DNA of 64,000 bases from Nitrososphaerota archaeon (GTDB lineage Archaea > Thermoproteota > Nitrososphaeria > Nitrososphaerales > Nitrosopumilaceae), in assembly GCA_021325615.1 (NCBI GenBank), contig JAJPGU010000008.1:1-64000 (forward strand). Reading direction: 5' to 3'. The position numbers and the translations under genes are program-made. Positions 33,294 to 41,325 of this stretch are shown in pieces (position 1 is the first letter of the stretch; each line of letters starts with the position of its first letter). The notes below the pieces were generated by a model. The model was not told the DNA's origin. It did no database searches and worked only from the letters and a program-made list of their open reading frames with translations.

Positions 33294-34286
33294 TTGAATA
33301 AAAAGACTGGCGGACTTTTGCTAATAGCAATAATGTTTGGCTCGATGGGAGCCATTCCTGCCTTTGCGGCAACGAACTCCACCAGCACCAATTCCACTTC
33401 TACAAATTCTCCGGCGGCGACAAACAACACCGCCAATTCAAGCCCGGTTGTAAACACCACGCACGTCATGCCGACGCCTCCGGCAAACCTTCCTCCGCCT
33501 GCATACATGCTTAACAGCACCACCACGGGGGTACCGTCGACAAGCCAGCTGGCGGTGACCGTGGCAACTGACAAGCAGTCATACAACGACGGCGACAAGG
33601 TGACAATATCCGGAACAACACGGGACTACATGGCAGACACCCCGCTCACTTTGATTGTGAGGAACCCAGTGGGCAATGTGGTCAAGGTAGACCAGGTCCA
33701 GGTGGGAACCGACAAGACTTATTCTACTACTCTGACGGCGACAGGCCTCCTATGGCAGGCTGCCGGAACTTATACGGTATCAGTACAATATGGCAGCCCG
33801 GACAGGTCTGCCAAGACGACATTCGCATTTACAGGGTCTGCAGTCAGCGCGGGACCTAGCACCATACAGGTGGACGGCACGAGCTACTCTATCACATATA
33901 CCATTACAAATGGAAAGGTCCTTGACATCAAGGCAAACCCGCAGTCCAAGTCGCTGGTAGTTACCATCCAGACAACAGGGGACGGCCTGCTTACCATTAC
34001 CATGCCCAGGGCACTTATTGACGCAAAGAAGTCTGACGGAACCGACGACCAGTTCGTTGTCCTAAACGACGGGCAGCAGAACGGCCAGGTCAACGAGACC
34101 CAGAACACCGCCAACCAGAGGACCCTTGCGATACCCTTCAAGAACGGCACTCAGCAGATTGAGATAGTGGGTACCTTCGTGATTCCGGAGTTCGGCCCGG
34201 TGGCTGCACTTGTCCTCACGGTAGCAATCATATCGATTGTAGCCATATCGAGGAAGACCGGCCTGCGATTCAGCCCGAGATACTAG
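33294..34286 (+). CDS. PEFG-CTERM surface protein (beta-domain paralogue)
   Basis: 330 residues, a full-length paralogue of the product at 19177: signal peptide ending AFA, Thr/Ser/Asn-rich segment, PPANLPPPAYM, a first domain with TDKQSYNDGDKVTISGTTRD, a second with SITYTITNGKV and TMPRALIDAKKSDG, then IPEFG, membrane helix and RKTG end. The C-terminal archaeosortase signal predicts export and lipid attachment. The TTG start lies about 25 bases after TTATATAACG. The second domain is also shared with the product at 51132. Confidence 0.9.
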   Translation: MNKKTGGLLLIAIMFGSMGAIPAFAATNSTSTNSTSTNSPAATNNTANSSPVVNTTHVMPTPPANLPPPAYMLNSTTTGVPSTSQLAVTVATDKQSYNDGDKVTISGTTRDYMADTPLTLIVRNPVGNVVKVDQVQVGTDKTYSTTLTATGLLWQAAGTYTVSVQYGSPDRSAKTTFAFTGSAVSAGPSTIQVDGTSYSITYTITNGKVLDIKANPQSKSLVVTIQTTGDGLLTITMPRALIDAKKSDGTDDQFVVLNDGQQNGQVNETQNTANQRTLAIPFKNGTQQIEIVGTFVIPEFGPVAALVLTVAIISIVAISRKTGLRFSPRY

Positions 34287-34330
34287 GCCCGAACACAACC
34301 CTATTTTAGAGGCCAGGCAGTAGCAAACCC

Positions 34331-34462
34331 GTGGAAAACCTACTTACCAACGACGAGATAGACTGGCTCTGCAAGTTTCTCGAGGGCAAGGGGAGCAACA
34401 ACGAGACAATAGGCAGGATTGTTACGGTGACTACCAAGCTCCAGAAGATGAAGCGAAGGTAG
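34331..34462 (+). CDS. 43-residue helical protein
   Basis: GTG start; reads VENLLTNDEIDWLCKFL then GKGSNNETIGRIVTVTTKLQ and a basic KMKRR end. Two or three helices, soluble. A TATA-like CTATTTTAGAG lies about 23 bases before the start. Too short to classify; the pattern of helices with a basic end would suit a small binding protein. Confidence 0.5.
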   Translation: MENLLTNDEIDWLCKFLEGKGSNNETIGRIVTVTTKLQKMKRR

Positions 34463-34521
34463 CCGGCCAGAAAGGGATTCTTGTTTAGGATATAAATCAG
34501 GCTTGGACAAACCAGCAGGAA

Positions 34522-35028
34522 ATGGCAAGCTCCGAAGTCCTTTACAGGGAGGCAAGCCTCTTCTCAAACGGCGCCATCTGGCTACTTGCTATCTGCCTTA
34601 CATTCTGCAGCGTATACTTTGCGCTGCCGCCGATTTTTGCAATGTGGGGAGACAAGTCTCCCTCGATGGCGGTAGCAGTGGGGGCAAGTTCCTTCATAGC
34701 GGTTGGGTTTGCTCTTCCGGTGTTTCTGCTGGTGGTAAAGATGAGGATCCAGGTGCGCACGGACGGTCTTTACGTCAAGATGATCCCGTTCCACCTGTCA
34801 TTTAGAAAGATATCGCTTGCAGGGCTTGAGAGGTGCGAACCGTACTCGCCAGGCGCGAAGGAGGAGAACAAGTTGGGGCTTGGAAAGGCCCTTGGGAAAA
34901 AGGCCTACTCTCTAGGGGGGCGGCGCGGAATCCGGCTTGACTTTCAGGACGGAAGGACAATTTTTGTCGAATCCAGAAGGCCTGAGAAGATAACCCAGGC
35001 AATCCTAAACTCGGCAGGCAAGTCATAG
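34522..35028 (+). CDS. Membrane protein with PH-like cytosolic domain
   Basis: 168 residues. Two membrane helices (IWLLAICLTFCSVYFALPPIF and MAVAVGASSFIAVGFALPVFLLVV) followed by a beta-rich cytosolic domain: RTDGLYVKMIPFHLSFRKIS, ERCEPYSP, GIRLDFQDGRTIFVESRRPE. The two-helix plus PH-like pattern, with a final helix EKITQAIL, resembles uncharacterised families such as DUF6141. A TATA-like GGATATAAATC lies about 30 bases before the ATG. Role unknown. Confidence 0.75.
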   Translation: MASSEVLYREASLFSNGAIWLLAICLTFCSVYFALPPIFAMWGDKSPSMAVAVGASSFIAVGFALPVFLLVVKMRIQVRTDGLYVKMIPFHLSFRKISLAGLERCEPYSPGAKEENKLGLGKALGKKAYSLGGRRGIRLDFQDGRTIFVESRRPEKITQAILNSAGKS

Positions 35029-35062
35029 GGCACGCCGCGGGGGCGAAGCCGTTATCTAGCAG

Positions 35063-35455
35063 TTGTACAATAAACTGGTGGGTGGGGGATTGACAAACCA
35101 GAACCTCGGGGACTACGACACTATATGCAAGGCGGTAATGGATCTTGATCCAAGGATAAGATTTGTCGGCGTGATAAACGAGAGGGGCAAGCTCCTGGGC
35201 GGGGGGCTAAGGGAGGGTCTCAAATCCCTTGAGGAACAAAAGGATGACGAGATGCTCTTCACCGAGGTGGCGCTGCGTGCAAGGATGCGGAAGGAGTTTG
35301 ACTCGCAGCTTGGAAAGGTAAAGTTTGCAATGTCCGTGCGCGAGAAGGTTGTCATCATGAGTTTCCCGATATCAGAGCGCGAGATACTGTATGTCTCGGC
35401 AAGCACCGAGATAGACTATGGCTCCATCCCGAAGATTATCCTGACGATGCTCTGA
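35063..35455 (+). CDS. Roadblock-like small signalling protein (paralogue 4 of 5)
   Basis: 130 residues from TTG 35063, or 121 from TTG 35090. It has the family layout: helix, IRFVGVINERGKLLGGGLRE, helix with RARMRKEFDSQLGKVKF, then VREKVVIMSFPISEREILYV. It resembles its convergent neighbour at 35457, sharing RF-x-GVI, GLK-x-L, FD-x-QLG-x-x-KF and REKV-x-x-x-SF, so the two are probably an old duplication. One base separates the two stop codons. Confidence 0.75.
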   Translation: MYNKLVGGGLTNQNLGDYDTICKAVMDLDPRIRFVGVINERGKLLGGGLREGLKSLEEQKDDEMLFTEVALRARMRKEFDSQLGKVKFAMSVREKVVIMSFPISEREILYVSASTEIDYGSIPKIILTML

Positions 35456-35456
35456 C

Positions 35457-35840
35457 TTACTGGTAGTTCTTCACAATTGGTAGGCAGCTGTCAATTATTC
35501 TCAGGACCTCGGATCTGACCACGTTCCTGTCTATTGAGACCCAGACCGTGTTTTTTCCGAGGGCAAAAGATATTGTCTGGACCTTTTCGCGCTCCTCCCA
35601 GAGGAACTTTATCCTGCCAAGCTGCGTGTCAAACTGGGACGACATGCCGCGGTGCGTGGCAAGGTCTGAAAACTGATTCCTCGTCTTTGCGGTGCCAAGC
35701 AGGGGCTTTAGGCCGGACCTCCTTACGTGCGCCATGAGCCTCCCCTTCCCGCTTATGACGCCTGCAAACCTTACATAGCGGCTGATGCTCGCTATCCGTT
35801 CTGATATCTCCTGTGCCTGGGACCTGTTCAACACCACCAT
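35457..35840 (-). CDS. Roadblock-like small signalling protein (paralogue 5 of 5)
   Basis: 127 residues. Helix SQAQEISERIASIS, strands VRFAGVISGKGRLMAHVRRSG, helix with SSQFDTQLGRIKFLW, then REKVQTISFALGKNTVWVS and a final helix. Very close in layout to the product at 35063 with which it converges. Fold assignment is by pattern; no partner GTPase is encoded in the window. Confidence 0.75.
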   Translation of the reverse strand: MVVLNRSQAQEISERIASISRYVRFAGVISGKGRLMAHVRRSGLKPLLGTAKTRNQFSDLATHRGMSSQFDTQLGRIKFLWEEREKVQTISFALGKNTVWVSIDRNVVRSEVLRIIDSCLPIVKNYQ

Positions 35841-35959
35841 TCACGGCGTTCGGTATTTAACTTTGGCGAGCCCCAGACCTAGGCCTAAAACAATTCTGAG
35901 TCAATAGAGAAAAAAGTTAGATTTCGGCAATTAACAATGGTTACAAAAAGTAAACCACG

Positions 35960-36715
35960 TTGAAAGGGATTCATATCATACCAGTTGCGGCAGTGATTGT
36001 TGCACTCGTTGTGGGCTTTTCAAGCATACAGCAGTCCCAGTCTGAGCTTACTTACAGCATGCTGGTGTCAGTAAAGCCGCAAACAGATCCCATAATGCAG
36101 GGCGATTATCCAGTAATAGTTGGCAACGTGACTGACCAGGCATACAGGCCGGTCGCCGACGCCAACGTTTTCATAATTTTCGGCCCGGAAGCCGTGACGA
36201 CTACCACTGATAGCAACGGGCAGTTTAGGTACCAGTCTGCCATACCTGCCACCCCTGGAACTTTTGAGATAGATGTTACCGTTACCAAGCCGGGATACGT
36301 AAAGCAGCTTGCCGCATCGGACTACACCGTAGACCCATATCCGACAACCATGACGACCGCGGCAAACACTACGGTGCCTATCACAAACACGATCTCCGGC
36401 CTGCCGGTGTTGGCGGGAAACTATACCGTCTATCTGGGAAAGGTTTCCCAGTGGAACCTTGAGACCACGTGTTTTGTCGACTTTTCAGACAAGTACTTGA
36501 GGTTTCTGAGGACTTGCGACCTGTACAACCTGGAGCCGCAGGACTTTAAGGTAGACCAGCCGGTGATACCGCTTGTCACGGTTATCCAGTACAACGGGAC
36601 ATACAGGCTGTTCTCTGACAGCGTCTACGACAAGGCCTACTACCTGGGCAACGAGACTGCCGAGGGGTTTGTGGCATCGGAGTGGCAGGGCTATGTGGCC
36701 CCTGGTCTGAACTAG
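35960..36715 (+). CDS. Secreted protein with carboxypeptidase-regulatory-like domain
   Basis: 251 residues from a TTG start. Signal segment (IIPVAAVIVALVVGFSSI), then a beta domain with VIVGNVTDQAYRPVADANVF, TTTDSNGQFRYQSAIP and GTFEIDVTVTKPGY. This is the usual pattern of CarboxypepD_reg/transthyretin-like domains in surface proteins. The second half has two Cys (TTCFVDFSD and LRTCDLYN) and is Tyr-rich. There is no C-terminal anchor. TTACAAAAAG precedes the start by about 15 bases. Confidence 0.75.
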   Translation: MKGIHIIPVAAVIVALVVGFSSIQQSQSELTYSMLVSVKPQTDPIMQGDYPVIVGNVTDQAYRPVADANVFIIFGPEAVTTTTDSNGQFRYQSAIPATPGTFEIDVTVTKPGYVKQLAASDYTVDPYPTTMTTAANTTVPITNTISGLPVLAGNYTVYLGKVSQWNLETTCFVDFSDKYLRFLRTCDLYNLEPQDFKVDQPVIPLVTVIQYNGTYRLFSDSVYDKAYYLGNETAEGFVASEWQGYVAPGLN

Positions 36716-36735
36716 GAACCTACAAGAGACGGGGA

Positions 36736-37332
36736 TCAGGCGCAGAGGTCGCGGTCCCTTATCCTTACTGCATCCCTCTTCCACTCTAGTGCAAACAGGT
36801 TTCCAGGCTCGTCCTCAAGCACCCTGTCAAAATATGCGATTGCCTCGTCGTACCTTCCAAGGTGCATCAACGAAAGCCCCTTGTTTACCGTGACGTTTAG
36901 GTCACCCGGACTCTGTTCCAACACCAGGTCAAAACACATTATGGCCTCGCGGTACCTTCCAAGGCTGTCAAGCGTGTAGCCCTTGAGGGAGAGCACCCCG
37001 ACATCCCTTGGGGAAACCTTTAGCGCCTCGTCGAAGCACATCAGTGCCTCCTCCTCGCGGGACATGCTGGGGTTTGAATAGCAGAGGCCTTTGTTTACAA
37101 GGGCTGCAAAGTTTTCAGGGTCGGTTCTCAGCACGGCGTCATATGCCTTGACTGCCTCCTCAAACCTTGTTCCCATCTGGAGCGAGACTGCCCTGTCGTA
37201 CAAAATCTCGATGTTTTCTGGGTCCATCCTGCTTGCCCTGTCAAAATATGCGATTGCCTCGTCCTGCCTTCCCTGCCTCTGCAGGGCAAGGCCCCTCCTG
37301 TGCAGCGACCTGGATTTTGCAGAGTCCAACAT
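36736..37332 (-). CDS. TPR-repeat protein
   Basis: 198 residues, about five tetratricopeptide repeats with the A-x3-Y/F-DR/EAL-x-x-DP-x-N periodicity (GRQDEAIAYFDRASRMDP, FEEAVKAYDAVLRTDPEN, YREAIMCFDLVLEQSPGD, RYDEAIAYFDRVLEDEPGN). A pure scaffold, cytosolic. The gene at 39185 encodes a second TPR protein. The interaction partner is unknown. Confidence 0.88.
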   Translation of the reverse strand: MLDSAKSRSLHRRGLALQRQGRQDEAIAYFDRASRMDPENIEILYDRAVSLQMGTRFEEAVKAYDAVLRTDPENFAALVNKGLCYSNPSMSREEEALMCFDEALKVSPRDVGVLSLKGYTLDSLGRYREAIMCFDLVLEQSPGDLNVTVNKGLSLMHLGRYDEAIAYFDRVLEDEPGNLFALEWKRDAVRIRDRDLCA

Positions 37333-37430
37333 GTATCATATTACGGAATGCGGATAAAGGTGTGCCGGGCGGGCTGGCCTGTGGGAATCTCAGCAAACGT
37401 CAAATAGTAAGTTGGACTCTACATATCAAC

Positions 37431-37934
37431 ATGAAGGAAGAATATGTAAAATTAAGCAATGTAGAGGTTAGCAGGTTGATTTCCAGCATAAAGCAGCACT
37501 TTTCCGAACTTGGACTGCAGGTCATCCACGAGGACTCGCACGACGGTTACTGGAGCATCAAGGCCCACAAAGGTGGCAAGGTGTCAGTCATCACCGGAAG
37601 CATTCGCGATGTCGAGATAATGATAACAGGGTCGGACAACTCTTACGACCTCACGTTACGCACGGGTGCATGGGGGAGGGACATTGCCATACCTGCACTC
37701 CTTGCAAGTGCCGTCTCATTTGGGGCTGGCGCAGCCGTAGCGGGAGCCGAGGCCTACAGGGCACACAAATTCGAGAAGAACTTTTGGGAGTGGCTAAACC
37801 AGCAGGTCAAATCCCTTAATGCGACCATTACCGAGCCCAAACCATCCTTGCCGCAGGGCGGGACATGCGCCAAGTGCGGCCAGCCGCTTCAGGAGGGGGC
37901 CAAGTTCTGCATGCACTGCGGCGCGCAGCAGTAG
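37431..37934 (+). CDS. Protein with C-terminal zinc ribbon
   Basis: 167 residues starting MKEEYVKLSNVEVSRLI. An N-terminal alpha/beta domain (about residues 1-85), a short hydrophobic stretch (IPALLASAVSFGAGAAVAGA) that may be a membrane-associated helix, and a C-terminal zinc ribbon C-AKCG-x9-FCMHCG. A longer frame reaching 37167 overlaps the divergent TPR gene and is not supported. The zinc ribbon and helix combination resembles many thaumarchaeal proteins of unknown role. Confidence 0.75.
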   Translation: MKEEYVKLSNVEVSRLISSIKQHFSELGLQVIHEDSHDGYWSIKAHKGGKVSVITGSIRDVEIMITGSDNSYDLTLRTGAWGRDIAIPALLASAVSFGAGAAVAGAEAYRAHKFEKNFWEWLNQQVKSLNATITEPKPSLPQGGTCAKCGQPLQEGAKFCMHCGAQQ

Positions 37935-37947
37935 GGCTTTCCTAGGT

Positions 37948-38430
37948 TCAAAACCTTCCCCTTGCGAGGAAGACTGTGAAGAATACCGATGCCACAAAGA
38001 CCAGGGCGGCAGCCGGGCCAAACTCTGGCGTCGTGCTGCCCGGGACAGACGGGGCGCCGACTATTACCTGGCCCGTCATCCAGGGGTGTATTGTGCAGAA
38101 ATAGTCAAAGGTCCCCTGGGACATGAATATGAAGGAGTAGGTGCCCTGCGGGCCTATCTGGCCGCTGTCAAAAACCGACCCGACATCATTTCCTGACGGG
38201 TCGCCGCTTGTCACCGTGTGGGCCGTGGTGTCATTGTTAGTCCAGAAGACCTCGGTCCTTGGGGAAATGGTTATGGTGTCTGGATCATAGCAGGTCTTTG
38301 CGGAAACGCACGGCTGGCTTGCCTCGCTGCCACTAACTATGCTCACGGAAACGGGCGACTCCTGGGCAAATGCAGGCGCGGCAGCTGATGCAGACAGGAG
38401 GGCCACGAAGGCGGCAATGGCTAATTTCAT
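37948..38430 (-). CDS. Secreted cupredoxin with PEFG-CTERM anchor
   Basis: 160 residues from ATG 38430. Signal peptide ending AFA, plastocyanin-like domain with ligands His (TAHTVTSGD), Cys, His and Met (YFCTIHPWM), then TPEFG, a membrane helix and RGRF. It is the short paralogue of the product at 30074, with the sorting signal instead of a repeat stalk and helix anchor. It should hold one type 1 copper at the cell surface and may carry electrons; that role is inferred from the family. Confidence 0.9.
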   Translation of the reverse strand: MKLAIAAFVALLSASAAAPAFAQESPVSVSIVSGSEASQPCVSAKTCYDPDTITISPRTEVFWTNNDTTAHTVTSGDPSGNDVGSVFDSGQIGPQGTYSFIFMSQGTFDYFCTIHPWMTGQVIVGAPSVPGSTTPEFGPAAALVFVASVFFTVFLARGRF

Positions 38431-38539
38431 CTTCCATGGCTTGGAATCTCCTACAATCAAACGTATCGCTCATTGCCAAGCAGTCCCGGCAACAGGACTT
38501 GGGACAAGGGAGTGTTGCTGACAAATTAAAATAGGAGGA

Positions 38540-38911
38540 GTGGTGAGGTCTCGCGTGAAGGGCTCAAGCGCGCTTGACGTCTATGACCAGAAAAAGGCCG
38601 ACAAGGCACTGAAGATGCTTTATGCCGACAAGAGCAACGAGTTCCGGGAGCTTGCCCTCGCGACTGGATACCCGGTGGGTGGCAAGGACTGGGAAAAGGT
38701 GATCCTAAACTTTTGCCTTGATTTTGACGACTGCTTCAAGGCGTGGTCGGACGAAGCCATGCCGTCGGACCACAACAAGGTTCACAAGTGCATGACCATG
38801 ATGAGGCAGATTGCCCGCGGCAAGCCAAACATGACCGAGGTAACAAAACTGCAGACCATAGCTTACAGGATAGCGGAAGACTTCAAGTCGATTTACAAGC
38901 GGACCGAATGA
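38540..38911 (+). CDS. Helical hypothetical protein
   Basis: 123 residues (118 if GTG 38555 is the start, which is about 28 bases after TTAAAATAGG). Mostly helical, with paired Cys (FCLDFDDCFKAW) and HKCMTMMRQIARGKPNM. No domain recognised. AGGAGG lies just before GTG 38540 but overlaps the TATA-like tract, so the two start models compete. Confidence 0.6.
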   Translation: MVRSRVKGSSALDVYDQKKADKALKMLYADKSNEFRELALATGYPVGGKDWEKVILNFCLDFDDCFKAWSDEAMPSDHNKVHKCMTMMRQIARGKPNMTEVTKLQTIAYRIAEDFKSIYKRTE

Positions 38912-39012
38912 GGCCAAGGGCCGACGCGGCGCCGGGTTGTGGAGGCAATAGACGCTCCAGAACTAAAACGCTTGACACCTTGCCATATTACTTTGAAATC
39001 AGTCTAGATGGG

Positions 39013-39156
39013 ATGACAAGCCCCGAGATCACATTGGAAGAGATGTGGAAGACGCTTGAAACCTTTGGAATAAGCCGCAAATCCCTTGAGAAGCTGCACC
39101 CAACTACTGAAACAATCTCGCACATTTATCGCTCGCTAAAATGCCAGGTCCGATAG
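39013..39156 (+). CDS. 47-residue hypothetical protein
   Basis: Begins MTSPEITLEEMWKTLETFGI and ends LKCQVR; two helices. The EEMWK start recalls the product at 4005. A TATA-like CCATATTACTTTG lies about 28 bases before the ATG. A small but plausible gene. Confidence 0.45.
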   Translation: MTSPEITLEEMWKTLETFGISRKSLEKLHPTTETISHIYRSLKCQVR

Positions 39157-39184
39157 GAAGATTCTGGGTGCCTGGGTCGGGCCG

Positions 39185-40096
39185 CTAGCTTACTGCATTT
39201 TTGAATCTCTGGGTTGGCCTTATGCGGTCGAGATCCCCGTCCTGCACAGCTGCCTCCTTCCACGAAGGGTCAAGGCGCACTGCCTTTTCGAGTGAGGTGA
39301 TTGCGCCGTACTCGTCCCCCTTGAGGGAACAGAGACAAGCCTTGTTGTAGAGGGCCTCGGCATTGTTGTTTTCAAGCCGGATCACACTGTTGTAAAGTTC
39401 AAGTGCCTCGGCATTTTTTCCAAGCCGGTAAAGCGCATGAGCCTTGAAGGTCAGGGCGTTTATGTAACCCGAGTCAACCTTGAGCGCTATATCAAAGCAC
39501 TCCAAGGCCTGCTGGTACCTGTCGTCCTTGTAAAGCGTGATTCCCTTGTTGGATAGCAGGTGTACATTTTCTGGGACTCTCTCTAGCGCCCTGTTGAAAC
39601 ACTCAAGTGCTTTTTCATACTCGCCTCTGGCATCGAGAACAACGCCCTTGTTGTTGAGCGCAGCCATCTTTGAGGGGTTTTTTTCAAGGATGCGGTCATA
39701 AATCCCGACTGCCCTTTCGGACTCGCCCCTCATGTGGTAAAAGTTTGCAACTTTTAGGAGGTATTCCTCGCCCTCGTCGACTGTCATGCCAAGTTTTAAA
39801 ATCTGGGACCTGAGGGCCTCATTCTCGTCCAGCAGAGAGAGGATCTCGCGGACCGCGTCATCCTCCATTTGGAGGGGTTGTTCTGACCTGAGAACCATGG
39901 GCATCCCGTGCGCGGTAAGGGCCTTTGCAACATAGCGGATATTCTCCTCAAACCTGGTCGCGTCGTCCTTTGTGGGGGCTGCCTGCACTTCCTGGGGCTG
40001 GGGGGCCTCTACGGGTTCCTGAATTTCGGCAGGTTTTGTTTCAGCCACGCTTTCCTTCTCGGCAGGCTTGACCTTGTTCAGGGAGGGAAATCTCAA
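39185..40096 (-). CDS. TPR-repeat protein with disordered N-terminus
   Basis: 303 residues. The first 50 are Glu/Pro/Lys-rich and disordered (KPAEKESVAETKPAEIQEP), followed by about six TPR units (GESERAVGIYDRILEKNP, GEYEKALECFNRALERVPEN, DRYQQALECFDIALKVDSG, GKNAEALELYNSVIRLENN, DEYGAITSLEKAVRLDPSW). Likely a cytosolic scaffold. It is related in repeat design to the gene at 36736. Confidence 0.88.
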   Translation of the reverse strand: MRFPSLNKVKPAEKESVAETKPAEIQEPVEAPQPQEVQAAPTKDDATRFEENIRYVAKALTAHGMPMVLRSEQPLQMEDDAVREILSLLDENEALRSQILKLGMTVDEGEEYLLKVANFYHMRGESERAVGIYDRILEKNPSKMAALNNKGVVLDARGEYEKALECFNRALERVPENVHLLSNKGITLYKDDRYQQALECFDIALKVDSGYINALTFKAHALYRLGKNAEALELYNSVIRLENNNAEALYNKACLCSLKGDEYGAITSLEKAVRLDPSWKEAAVQDGDLDRIRPTQRFKNAVS

Positions 40097-40228
40097 TTCT
40101 ACCCTACTGGAAATTATCCGTTTAATAATACAATCCTTTTTTTGCTAGGGCTTGGGTGTGGAATGGGAGCCGATGGCGGACTGCAAGCGGAAAAGACATT
40201 CTCCCCATGATGTTGCACAAGGCGGGAT

Positions 40229-40462
40229 CTAACCTAGGTCGGTTCCTGAAATTCGCCTGTAAATCTCCCTTACGCATGAGATCTTTGTATCTGTCTCCCT
40301 CATGGCTAGGTTGTAAAAGTCAAAAGGGAAGGTGGAGTTGTTCTTGTACATCTCCATCATCTGGGTCATCTTGTCCTGCAGTTCGTTTATCATTTGTGCG
40401 CATTGGTCATGCAAAATCTGCCTGAACTCCTCGGGAATTGCAATCTCCTCTGCACCGTCCAT
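40229..40462 (-). CDS. Small helical hypothetical protein
   Basis: 77 residues, almost all helix (EEFRQILHDQCAQMINELQD then KMTQMMEMYKNNSTF), Met-rich. AT-rich sequence just upstream (TTATAGTG) is promoter-like. No family recognised. Confidence 0.55.
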   Translation of the reverse strand: MDGAEEIAIPEEFRQILHDQCAQMINELQDKMTQMMEMYKNNSTFPFDFYNLAMRETDTKISCVREIYRRISGTDLG

Positions 40463-40525
40463 TTCTGTATTTTATAGTGTAAAGTTACTTAACTATTTTA
40501 CGGAAAAATTATCTATACCACCCTT

Positions 40526-40587
40526 GCGGCCTTGCGTCTGCGCCATGCCGTGCTGGCCGGGCCCAGCGGCAAGGCGGGTAAGGCCGC
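40526..40587 (+). promoter_or_regulatory. GC-rich inverted repeat, possible 5' leader of the HD gene
   Basis: GCGGCCTT (40526-40533) and AAGGCCGC (40580-40587) pair perfectly. CCTTGC nearby can instead pair with GCAAGG at 40569-40574, so two exclusive folds are possible. A TATA-like AACTATTTTACGG lies about 30 bases upstream. The HD gene starts at 40633, which would make a structured leader of about 100 bases, unusual for this mostly leaderless genome. Confidence 0.4.
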
Positions 40588-40632
40588 ATTGCTAGGATCA
40601 TATTTTTCAATGGCGGCAGCCATTATGATGTA

Positions 40633-41322
40633 ATGAGCCAGCATGTAACGAAGGCTGAGTTTATGGCGTTTGTTGAAAGGGAGGCAAAGATTCACGTTGA
40701 CAGTTTTATCGAGGGCGCGGTGCACATGGCAGAAGAGGTACACGCCGGCGTCCGCAGGGAGGATGGTGCCGCTCCCTTCCTTGAGACCCACATCTTCCCG
40801 GTGGCAATGGACGTGATAAGGCACTACGGAAGGGTGAACAAGCCCATGACCACCATCCAGATAGTCTCAGCAATCCTCCATGATGTCATGGAGGACAATG
40901 ACAGGATACTCGATCTCCATGCTGCCAAGTCATACGGGTTTGACGCTTACTTTTCACACCGGTTTGGGGATTATGTTTACCGGGCGGCTAACACGCTGAA
41001 GACCAAGCCTCTGGATATCTACCCGGGGGCTGATCAGGGGCAGCAGGAACTTGAGAGGTTCCGGGACTATTGCAACGTGCTTGCAAGGTCGGATTATGAC
41101 ATCAAGGCCATAAAGCTTGCGGACAGGATTAACAACATGAAGTTTATTTCAAGGGTTCCGGGACACGAGAAAATAGCAAGATACCTCAGGGAGGCTGAAG
41201 ACTTTTACCTTGCATATACGGTAATCGAACCCCGGATGGACGATTTTTACGGGGATTTGCGGAAGGCGTACGAGGATCTCAGGTCTGCGGTAAGGGAGCC
41301 CGTAAGGGTTGCGGCCAAATAG
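40633..41322 (+). CDS. SpoT/MESH1-like HD-domain hydrolase
   Basis: 229 residues. It has the HD_4 pattern of (p)ppGpp hydrolases: His53 in THIFPVA, His83-Asp84 in AILHDVMED and Asp164 in IKLADRINNM, the four metal ligands expected for a Mn-dependent enzyme. No synthetase, TGS or ACT domain, so it corresponds to a small alarmone hydrolase or another nucleotide 3'-phosphohydrolase. Substrate unproven, since few archaea make ppGpp. A divergent homologue at 50228 lacks the HD Asp. Confidence 0.85.
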   Translation: MSQHVTKAEFMAFVEREAKIHVDSFIEGAVHMAEEVHAGVRREDGAAPFLETHIFPVAMDVIRHYGRVNKPMTTIQIVSAILHDVMEDNDRILDLHAAKSYGFDAYFSHRFGDYVYRAANTLKTKPLDIYPGADQGQQELERFRDYCNVLARSDYDIKAIKLADRINNMKFISRVPGHEKIARYLREAEDFYLAYTVIEPRMDDFYGDLRKAYEDLRSAVREPVRVAAK

Positions 41323-41325
41323 GCC

